Positions 21,915 through 29,140 of a stretch of DNA of 30,961 nt are shown in pieces (positions within the stretch are counted from its first letter, which is position 1; the number at the start of each line of letters is the position of its first letter). Source of the stretch: a virus; the IMG/VR virus record IMGVR_UViG_3300045967_000396, positions 1 through 30,961 of that record; one strand, 5' to 3'. Both the position numbers and the translations under genes were made by a program. The notes beneath the pieces are model-generated. The model was not told the DNA's origin. It ran no database searches and saw only the letters and a list, made by a program, of their open reading frames with translations.

Positions 21915-24668
21915 ATGGTCTCCTTTGCTGGCATTGCCGACGTCATCGGTCCTGCGCTGGGGGAGATGGGCCGGGCCTATTCCGATGCGGTCTTGAACCT
22001 CCCCAAAGTCCGCGCCCAGCAGGAACTCATCCCCCTCGAAGTGGAGAAAGCCCAGCTCGGCGTGGAGAAACTCCGGCGGGACGTGGAGCAACCGTATAAG
22101 CCCATTATCTCGCCCTGGGGAGCGTGGTTCTACAATCCTCAAACCAGGCGCTACGAGTTTGATGCGCGGCCAGAGCATGCCAAGCAGGTAGCGGCTGTCG
22201 AGAAAATGAATCACCTGGTTACGATGCTCAAAAACCCTGATCCTCAGGTCCAGGAGGTGGCAAGGTCCGAACTCTCGCGCATGCAGGCGCCGATGTTTAG
22301 CGCCACGTCGCAAGATGAGTTTCGCAAAGCCACCATTGCCGAGCGGAAAAGGGCGGCTGATGTGCGGGAACCCTACGTGAAAGCGCAAATCGACCAGATT
22401 CAGGCGAATATCGCCCGGATGAAGGCGATCACCGATATTGACCAGCAAAATACCACGATTCGGGCCGTGCATGAGATGAACATGGCGTATTACCAGCAAC
22501 AACTGGTGAGCTTGCAGGGGGAATACCAACAGATTCTCCGCGACAAGGGCGTTACTGTCGAGGGTGTGCAGGCGCCACTGCCTGGAGGGGTGGGTCTCTC
22601 AGGCCAGCCAGGTGCAACCAGGCCAGAGGGCTATCCCGTCCCACCCAGTCCGCCTGCGCCGGCCGCTCCCCCTTCCGGGATGAAGGCGCCGCCACGGGTG
22701 ACTGGACAGCCCCCCATAGACGAGTTTACCCGGCAGTACATGCTGGAATTTCTGATGGTGGGGCCAGAGGCGTCAAAAGCCATGATCGATGCCTACAAAA
22801 CGGTACCAGGCGCCGAAGGCACGGATACGCTCCGCTCCATGCAGCTGGCCTGGGATTTGACCCATGGCCGCACGAAGGGAGAGACACCCGCACCTCAGGC
22901 ACAGCCCACCCCGTCGCCAGCATCTGCAGCCCCTCCACCTCCCGCAGCGCCAGCGCCAGCGCCCTCTGGGACCCCTGTCTCCGAGCAGGCACCCGCACCG
23001 GCGACACCGACCTTTCCTTCTGGGGCTCCGGCGGAGGGGTATTTAGGGCCACAGAAGATGCCTAATGGGCAAACCGCCACGGTCATGCTTACGACCGTAA
23101 GTGATCCACGCTTGAATAGCGCCAGGCATACGAATATCCCGCTGCTGGTCAATGGGCAAATTGGTGTCGATCGACTCCTCAGGGGCGAGAAACCCACGCC
23201 AGGACAAATCCAAAAAGCCGTGGCCCACGCCCTCGCCCGCGTGAAGAAAGGGGAGACGATCCCGTCTTATGATTCGGTCGAAGCCGCCACGCGGGCAGCC
23301 ATGGATGAATCGAACTTGCGTGGACAGCATCTTCAGGGCACCGCGCCAGCCCCAGCGCCAGCGCCAGCCCCAGCACCCAGGGATCCTATGGCGCCGCTGG
23401 TGCCAGAAGCCTCACCGACGACGCCAGCAGCAGGAGCCCCAACGATTCTCATGCCGCTGCCTGAGGACGAGGCAAGCTACCGCTACCAGGTCGAGAATCG
23501 AGAGCGCGATCCTATGCTGCAACCACCCCTCCCGCCACTGCCAGCAGGCGAGACGCCCCCTGATGCGAAGCCAGGCGAGGCGCTGCCGCCAGGGTCGACA
23601 CGATTTCCGCCCTCGCAACTCAAGGTGGAGAAGGCGGAACGCGAGGAGAAAGCGGCGACGAGGGCTGAAGAACGCCAGCAGTGGGGCAGAACAGAACAGG
23701 AACGCAAGGGCGAGCGGCATGGCTGGGCGGGGGAAGCCGCCGAGCGGGCCAGACGTGAGGCCGCAATCAAAGAGGAGGTCGAGAAGCGCCACCAAAAAGA
23801 GCACGACCTGGCGGTCCAAGCTGCGGCGCAAAAGACCGAGCGACACGCCCGCGATCTGCAGGAGATGGATGAGCGCAGTCGCCGTGCCGACGCCGAACTG
23901 GCACTCTCCGAGCAACGTCTCGCCCTGGCCTATCAGCAGCAGTATCTCGAACTGAACAAGGTGCTGAGTGAAGGGGAGTTCCAGCGCCTCAAAGAGTGGA
24001 ATGACATGCCGGCGAACAAGGGCTACCAGGAGGTCATGTCTGCCTGGGCCAAGATTAAAACCGTGAGTGAGCTGCCCAACCGCTCCGTCGCTGGCGACGA
24101 GGCCCTCATTTACACGTTTGCCAAGCTCCTCGATGACCGCACCGGTGTCCGCAATGAAGAGCATGAACTCTTTTCCCACGGGGGGAACTTGCGCGAGCAG
24201 GTGGCACGCTGGGGCATCTGGCTGAGGAGCGGCCAGGTCCTCCCCGATAATATCTACAACGAGTACATCAACATTGCCAGGCGACTCGCCGTCGCGCAGA
24301 ACAAGGGCTTTGTGCGCCACGCAGCGCAGTTTGCCGAGACCAGCAAGAACCAGGGCTACCGGCCTGAAAACACGGTCTTTGACTACCGCACCGACGACAT
24401 GGCGGCGCTCAAACCCTGGGACGAGATTGTCGGCAAACCGTCCCCCCCTCGTACCCTGCCCCAGCCCCTGGCGCAGCCACCCAGAGGGCAGACGACCACC
24501 GCGCCAGCGCCGGCCCAAGGCGCGGCAGACGCCGGGAAGAAAGTGGTGACGAAGGCCATCATTGACGAAACCTGGAAGAAGTCGAAGGAGAAATATCCTA
24601 CGATCACTCGGGAAGAGATCATTCGTCAGCTCGGTCTTAAGCCGAACTATATCATAAAGGATGAGTGA
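21915..24668 (+). CDS. Large ejection-type protein
   Basis: A 917-residue protein starting at ATG 21915 with GGAGG upstream; an in-frame ATG at 21885 lies inside the preceding gene. The first 210 residues are helical and charged. Pro/Ala-rich linkers fall at about 225-270 and 330-385, and an APAPAP run near 485. A Lys/Glu/Arg-rich coiled stretch spans about 560-690. The last domain (about 700-850) contains NRSVAGDEALIYTFAKLLDDRTGVRNEE, a motif I know from other phage internal proteins in the form 'D-ALIY-FaKmLDPgSVVREGE'. It probably travels with the DNA during infection. It is followed directly by the 960-bp structured insertion. Confidence 0.6.
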   Translation: MVSFAGIADVIGPALGEMGRAYSDAVLNLPKVRAQQELIPLEVEKAQLGVEKLRRDVEQPYKPIISPWGAWFYNPQTRRYEFDARPEHAKQVAAVEKMNHLVTMLKNPDPQVQEVARSELSRMQAPMFSATSQDEFRKATIAERKRAADVREPYVKAQIDQIQANIARMKAITDIDQQNTTIRAVHEMNMAYYQQQLVSLQGEYQQILRDKGVTVEGVQAPLPGGVGLSGQPGATRPEGYPVPPSPPAPAAPPSGMKAPPRVTGQPPIDEFTRQYMLEFLMVGPEASKAMIDAYKTVPGAEGTDTLRSMQLAWDLTHGRTKGETPAPQAQPTPSPASAAPPPPAAPAPAPSGTPVSEQAPAPATPTFPSGAPAEGYLGPQKMPNGQTATVMLTTVSDPRLNSARHTNIPLLVNGQIGVDRLLRGEKPTPGQIQKAVAHALARVKKGETIPSYDSVEAATRAAMDESNLRGQHLQGTAPAPAPAPAPAPRDPMAPLVPEASPTTPAAGAPTILMPLPEDEASYRYQVENRERDPMLQPPLPPLPAGETPPDAKPGEALPPGSTRFPPSQLKVEKAEREEKAATRAEERQQWGRTEQERKGERHGWAGEAAERARREAAIKEEVEKRHQKEHDLAVQAAAQKTERHARDLQEMDERSRRADAELALSEQRLALAYQQQYLELNKVLSEGEFQRLKEWNDMPANKGYQEVMSAWAKIKTVSELPNRSVAGDEALIYTFAKLLDDRTGVRNEEHELFSHGGNLREQVARWGIWLRSGQVLPDNIYNEYINIARRLAVAQNKGFVRHAAQFAETSKNQGYRPENTVFDYRTDDMAALKPWDEIVGKPSPPRTLPQPLAQPPRGQTTTAPAPAQGAADAGKKVVTKAIIDETWKKSKEKYPTITREEIIRQLGLKPNYIIKDE

Positions 24669-24764
24669 TGACATCCTCACCGGCCTGAAGGCCGATGCTT
24701 CGAACATCGAAGACACGTGCTGAAACGTGCGGTTGCAGTTACCGACCACCAGAGAGGAGCCCTG

Positions 24765-24889
24765 ATGCTTTCCCTGCTTAAGCGCCCTGTCACCTTGCGC
24801 ACGACTGTGAAGCATGCCCCACAGTCCGGTTTCTTTGAACCTCCCCATGGCTAAAGCCAGGGGATTCCAGACTGTACCTCGCGGTACAT
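24765..24889 (+). ncRNA. Candidate structured RNA with possible pseudoknot
   Basis: ATGCTT (24765-24770) can pair with AAGCAT (24810-24815), while GACTGT (24803-24808) can pair with ACAGTC (24821-24826), giving an H-type pseudoknot. ACAGTC could alternatively pair with a second GACTGT at 24870-24875, enclosing the CCCC-GGGG hairpin. A final GTACC-TCGC-GGTAC hairpin follows. Omega-RNAs of IscB (HEARO-type) also end with a GCCAGGGG stem and one more hairpin; that similarity is from memory and is a hypothesis. No promoter identified. Confidence 0.35.
24835..24889 (+). repeat. 55-bp palindromic repeat, copy 2
   Basis: Identical to 8720-8774. The flanks differ at once on both sides (CTTTGAAC against ATTGAAC, and CATCTCG against CATAAGG), which marks the repeat's borders. 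A third, partial copy at 25319-25339 keeps only the first hairpin. Confidence 0.85.
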
Positions 24890-25230
24890 CTCGTGGGCCA
24901 TTCCGGCCCCGTGCTGGCTCTGGTGTTGCTCCCACACCCGGAGCACCTGTCCAGCACTTACCGTCCCGCTTCCCTCGCGACGTTGCCTGTGGAAGCACAA
25001 CGATACGGGTCAATTCGGGGTGTTGACACAGATGATCACCTGCATACCCACACCAGGGCTGCCTAGACGGCTCTCGCTCCTGGCACGATACGGAGGGGCA
25101 ATACATCCGATGCGGCTGACGCAACGAGTCCGGCAGCAGATTAAGCATCTGATCCTCTGGCGTTCAACATTTTACGTCGCAGACTTCCTGCGACAACGCC
25201 CTATGCTGAGTTTCAAAGAACTACAGAGAT

Positions 25231-25339
25231 TGTACCTGTTATTTTGTGCCCTATGCAACACTGTATGCGGCATGCTGCCGCAGCAGGAATTGGTCCTGCG
25301 GACCAACGCGCTATCCTTCCCCATGGCTAAAGCCAGGGG
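25231..25339 (+). repeat. Structured tandem element, copy S1
   Basis: Begins TGTACC and matches S2 (25503-25608) at roughly 48 of the first 56 positions. It then shows hairpin TGCGGCA/TGCCGCA (25266-25282), linker GCAGGAA, hairpin TTGGTCC/GGACCAA (25290-25306), and the CCCC-GGGG hairpin (25319-25339). The order of parts is the same in S2. Confidence 0.7.
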
Positions 25340-25502
25340 GTTGCCGCGCGTTCTGCTCATTCGTCGGTTCAACTTTTACCCAGAGCCCTACGCTCTGGAA
25401 CCCGGCGAAGCTGAAGTTGTGAAAGAGCCGCGCACCTTGGTGCATCGTGTACGGCGCTGGACACCAGCTATTCCTGACGATGCGATGCCGTATTGTTCCA
25501 AG

Positions 25503-25608
25503 TGTACCCGGTATTTTGTAACCTATGCAAGTGGTATGCGGCATGCTGCCGCAGCAGAACTGTTGCCCTGGCGGGCAACCCTTTTTCACTCCCGCCCTGA
25601 ACGGCGGG
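25503..25608 (+). repeat. Structured tandem element, copy S2
   Basis: Same layout as S1: hairpin TGCGGCA/TGCCGCA (25537-25553), linker, hairpin GTTGCCC/GGGCAAC (25562-25579) and hairpin CCCGCC/GGCGGG (25591-25608). The middle hairpin differs from that of S1 at three base pairs, and in each case both sides changed so that pairing is kept. Confidence 0.7.
25562..25586 (+). terminator. Terminator-like hairpin
   Basis: The 7-bp G+C-rich stem GTTGCCC/GGGCAAC with a 4-nt loop is followed by CC and five T. It is the best intrinsic terminator shape in the window and lies 42 bp ahead of the next gene, inside copy S2. Confidence 0.45.
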
Positions 25609-25627
25609 ATACCCAAAGGGAATTTTG

Positions 25628-28600
25628 ATGGCTGATCCTGAGAGCCTGGATGCCGAGATTGTCGATCCGGAAAGTCTCGACGCCGAGATTGTGGCACCCC
25701 CTGCGCCTCAAGCGCCCAGTGGGCTCCCGTCCTGGTATACCTCCACCTTCGGGCCAGAGAATCCGCTGCGGCGTGGCGTGCGGTCGGTGGAGGAGTCCGT
25801 CCGGCAAGGCTTCCCCATGATGACGGATATCGAAACCAGCTACGAGATGCTCAAGGATGCTGCCGAGGCAGCGCCTGACGCCCTCAATCCCCTCAACTGG
25901 TTGGAAGCCGTGTCTCTCTACAATCTGGCCAGGAAGAAGGCGCAGATGGGGATTTCTCTGACGGAGGCGGAACAGGCTCGCGTAGACGAAAACCGCAAGC
26001 GCATGCGGTTTACCTGGCAGTATGTCTTTCCCATGCTGGTCTCTGTGGGGGTCAAAGGCCGCATCCCTCCGAGTGCGTACCAGATGACCCAGATGTCACG
26101 CTTGAGAGCGTTCATGGATCCCTTCCTTGGTCCGATGCGCATGCTGCTGACGGGGGCGGTAGGATCTGGCACGGGCGCCTATATGGCCAACTACTTTGAT
26201 CCAGACCCCAAGCGCTACAGCGATCCGCTCATGGAAGCGCTTTTTGGGGGAACGGGTGAGCTACTCGGAGGGACCGTGCTTCCGGCCGCACTGCGCTCTA
26301 TTGGCAATGCCCTGGTCCCCGAGCCTGCCCGCAAAGAGATTCTCGACTATATGGCGAAAAACTACCCGGATGTGGTCCTCCCCCTGGGCTTTCAGACGGG
26401 ATCAAAGAGTCTGCGCTCGACCGAGTATCACCTGCAAAACGCCCCTATTGTGAGCCGAGGTATCCGAAGCCGCTACGACGTAGCGCAGCAGGCCCTGGAA
26501 CACGACCTCCGCATGCTCGAATCCTCGATGCCGAGCGGCTCTGCTCCGCCTACGGGCTGGAGCCTGGTGCGCCAGGAGGTCGATCCCTGGGGCATGACGC
26601 CCCACGGCGGAAGAGTGGGCCAGGAAACCACCCGCCTGGTGGATGAGGCGATGCGGGATTTTGGCGTGCAGGCTCCCGGTGGGGAGACGATCCCGCAGGT
26701 GCGGCGGCTCGGAGGCGAGGTCGAGGCCTTCAACGTGGGGATGTTTCCTGCGTCCGCCCAGCAGGCCCTCAGGACCGCCAAGCAGTACCGTGCCTCGCAG
26801 GGCTTGCCGGCGTTCTCGCCCAGAGAAGAGCAGGTGTTTCTCGAAGATCACGTCCTCGCCGAAGTCCCCAAGACCCTGCTCAGTGGCGTTCACAGGTCGC
26901 TTGATAACGCCAAAGCCAGGCTCAACCAGGTCTATCAGCATCTCTATAGCCGCATGCAGCAAACGCCCATGGATATTGCCAAGGTCCAGCAGGTCCGCAA
27001 TATTACCCTGCCCATGCTGGGGAATGCCAGCACCGATTCGGTCTATCACAATGTCTTTAACCAGATTCGCGCCCTCAAGCTGCTTCCTGACAAGGTGACG
27101 TTCAACACCGTGGAAGACCTCTATAGCCAGATGCACGCCTTGCGCCTGGATGTGGCGCAGGCGATTACGGAAAAGCTGGGACCAGACCCGGTGACAGGCC
27201 AGCTCATGACCACGACGGCGGGTGCCAAAGATCTGCAAGACCGGATTATGCCGCGGGTGAATCAGATGATGAAGCCCTTAGAAGAACTCCTGCACGGCAA
27301 GATGGTCGATCTCAAATGGGTGCAGGATAAAGCCCTGGCCGACCTCGCCATCTATGGCCGGGGCTCCAAAGTCCCCCTGGTCTCTCTGGAGCAAGGCGTG
27401 CCGGTGCCCAGACGCGGGGAAACGCTCGATCCCGACATTGCCTGGCTGGCTGCGCTGGTCAGGCAACCGCGCTATGTCTCCTTTGACCAGGCGCAGGCCT
27501 TGCGCTCACAGGCAGGGATTCTCAAGCGTCATGAGGGCTCCAACATCGGCAACCGCATGGCCGAGCGGGGGGAGGAATATAGCGAATATCTCAAAAACTC
27601 GATGGGGGAAACGGCCAACAAGCTGGGGAGTGGACCCACCGGGCTCTATCAGTCCTGGCGGGCGGCCGATGCGCTCTACGCCGATGCGGCCCGGGTGTGG
27701 AACTCGCCCCTCATGCAGGATGTGACCAGTATGAGCCCGGATGACTTCCTGACACGCATCGTTATGAACGAGCGTCCCGGCGATACGGCCATGCTCCGCA
27801 GTGTGGCGCCAGCCGAGGCCTGGCGGCAGGTGGGACCCATGTGGCTCACGCGCCAGATCCGCGCCGCGCAGGACCCGGTGACGGGAGCGCTCAGACCAGA
27901 GATGCTGGAGCGCACGATTCATGCCCTTACCAAAGCCACCCAGAGTGACGCCTTTGCTGGCCGCGATCTGACCCCACTGAAAACCGCGCTGGATAAAGCC
28001 ACGGCTATGCAGCGGGCCCTCACCGTGTCCGATCCCGGGGAGCTGCGGGAACTCGCCAGGGTGATTGGTGATCCCGCCCTCATGGCGGCGGTCAGGAGCG
28101 ATCGTCTCTCCAAGGTCCTGGCCGGGACCCAGGACGTGGCCACCAACCTCACCCAGGCCGGGAAGCTCGCGGCTCGCCTGGGTGAGATTCCCCCTGCCGA
28201 ACGAGACATCCTCTTTCCTGGTGGGGAACTGCAGGTGTTACGCGCACGTCTGGGCCAGGCCGACGCCCTGCAACAATCGGCCAGGGAGATGGATCCGACC
28301 CGGCTCACCCAGCTCATGAATGAGGTCAAAGATCCGGCCCTCAAACGCGCCGTCCAGGAAGACTGGTTCACGCGGGAACTTGCACCCTACTTTCACGCCG
28401 AAGGCCGCGTCGACCTCAATGGTCTCTATACCAGGATGAATGAGTTACGGGCGCAACCAGCCTTCAGGCAGGCGCTCTTTCCCGCAGGAGAGCTGGACCG
28501 CCTGATCACGCAGGTCGATGTAGCGCACGCGCTGTCCAAAGCGCCCAGGGCTGCCGATGTCGGGGAGTTGGGGAACTTCAAAGCTCGCGTCACGGCGGTA

Positions 28601-29122
28601 GACCCGAACCTCTGGCGGGTGGCGGAAAGTGACTGGTTGGCGCAGGGCTTCTTTCGCACTGACCAGAAGTCTGGCCTCCTCGACGGGGCGCACATGATGG
28701 CCTATCTGGATAAGGACAAGCACTTTACGACCATGATGCTTGGACAAGACGGCGAGCGGGAACTGCGGCATCTGGCGGCGACGGTCAAAGCCTTAGAGGA
28801 TCGACCAGGCCGCGGCGGGGCCCTGGCGCGGATAACGCCCTGGGGGATCGCCTTTGCCGGGATGTATGCCTTTGGCCCCACGCAGGCCGCGGCGGGAGTA
28901 GGCCTCGTTGGCCTTGGTGGAGGCACGCTCTCCTGGCTGCTCTCGCACCCGCAGGCGACACGGGCCATTGCGCATGCGCTCCATACCCCGGCGGAGAGTC
29001 CGATGGCCGGGGAGATTATGGGCCTCCTCACCGGCATTCTGGCAGGGGATGTGCTCAGTTCCGGCAGGCAACTCAAGGTGACCCCGCCTCCGGGGCTTCC
29101 TGCCCCTACCCCTGCACGCTAA
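25628..29122 (+). CDS. Giant internal / ejection protein
   Basis: A 1164-residue protein. The first 22 residues hold a tandem repeat of DPESLDAEIV, followed by a Pro-rich linker. Most of the rest is helical and Leu/Ala/Arg-rich, including repeated DPTRLTQLMNEV- and DPGELRELARVI-like units (about 800-960). Near the C-terminus (about 1060-1130) lie Gly/Ala-rich hydrophobic helices (WGIAFAGMYAFGPTQAAAGVGLVGLGGGTLSWLL). The size, helices and hydrophobic end suit a large ejection protein that contacts the host membrane. The ATG at 25628 is preceded by AAAGGGA, which lies at the right border of the insertion. No catalytic motif seen. Confidence 0.6.
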   Translation: MADPESLDAEIVDPESLDAEIVAPPAPQAPSGLPSWYTSTFGPENPLRRGVRSVEESVRQGFPMMTDIETSYEMLKDAAEAAPDALNPLNWLEAVSLYNLARKKAQMGISLTEAEQARVDENRKRMRFTWQYVFPMLVSVGVKGRIPPSAYQMTQMSRLRAFMDPFLGPMRMLLTGAVGSGTGAYMANYFDPDPKRYSDPLMEALFGGTGELLGGTVLPAALRSIGNALVPEPARKEILDYMAKNYPDVVLPLGFQTGSKSLRSTEYHLQNAPIVSRGIRSRYDVAQQALEHDLRMLESSMPSGSAPPTGWSLVRQEVDPWGMTPHGGRVGQETTRLVDEAMRDFGVQAPGGETIPQVRRLGGEVEAFNVGMFPASAQQALRTAKQYRASQGLPAFSPREEQVFLEDHVLAEVPKTLLSGVHRSLDNAKARLNQVYQHLYSRMQQTPMDIAKVQQVRNITLPMLGNASTDSVYHNVFNQIRALKLLPDKVTFNTVEDLYSQMHALRLDVAQAITEKLGPDPVTGQLMTTTAGAKDLQDRIMPRVNQMMKPLEELLHGKMVDLKWVQDKALADLAIYGRGSKVPLVSLEQGVPVPRRGETLDPDIAWLAALVRQPRYVSFDQAQALRSQAGILKRHEGSNIGNRMAERGEEYSEYLKNSMGETANKLGSGPTGLYQSWRAADALYADAARVWNSPLMQDVTSMSPDDFLTRIVMNERPGDTAMLRSVAPAEAWRQVGPMWLTRQIRAAQDPVTGALRPEMLERTIHALTKATQSDAFAGRDLTPLKTALDKATAMQRALTVSDPGELRELARVIGDPALMAAVRSDRLSKVLAGTQDVATNLTQAGKLAARLGEIPPAERDILFPGGELQVLRARLGQADALQQSAREMDPTRLTQLMNEVKDPALKRAVQEDWFTRELAPYFHAEGRVDLNGLYTRMNELRAQPAFRQALFPAGELDRLITQVDVAHALSKAPRAADVGELGNFKARVTAVDPNLWRVAESDWLAQGFFRTDQKSGLLDGAHMMAYLDKDKHFTTMMLGQDGERELRHLAATVKALEDRPGRGGALARITPWGIAFAGMYAFGPTQAAAGVGLVGLGGGTLSWLLSHPQATRAIAHALHTPAESPMAGEIMGLLTGILAGDVLSSGRQLKVTPPPGLPAPTPAR

Positions 29123-29140
29123 GGCTAAGGAGACGTGACG

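Larger units (their letters stand above)
24669..25627 (+). mobile_element. Gene-free hairpin-dense insertion, IS200/IS605-like remnant
   Basis: This 960-bp stretch separates two genes of an otherwise gapless operon. It has no convincing protein, though a 202-codon frame from 25020 passes through it; its reading follows the repeats and resembles no transposase. I count at least ten hairpins, including CGGCC/GGCCG (24681-24693 region), CTTCGA/TCGAAG (24698-24712 region), the CCCC-GGGG hairpin at 24843-24863, GTCGCA/TGCGAC (25176-25194), CCAGAG/CTCTGG (25380-25398 region) and CCCGCC/GGCGGG (25591-25608). The last and the CCCC-GGGG type resemble end hairpins of IS200/IS605 elements. No TnpA, TnpB or IscB is present. 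It may be a non-autonomous element or nested remains of several. Confidence 0.6.

Noticed and set aside
23412-25148. 578-codon minus-strand frame
   Set aside because: It is the shadow of the large ejection-type gene on the + strand, produced by G+C-rich codon structure, and it crosses the insertion border.
24669-25627. CRISPR array
   Set aside because: The repeats are few, differ in sequence and are not regularly spaced.
25020-25628. 202-codon frame across the insertion as a real protein
   Set aside because: It runs through palindromes and both structured copies in different relative frames, has no ribosome site and no recognisable domain, although a CxxC pair near 25496-25510 briefly suggested a zinc finger.
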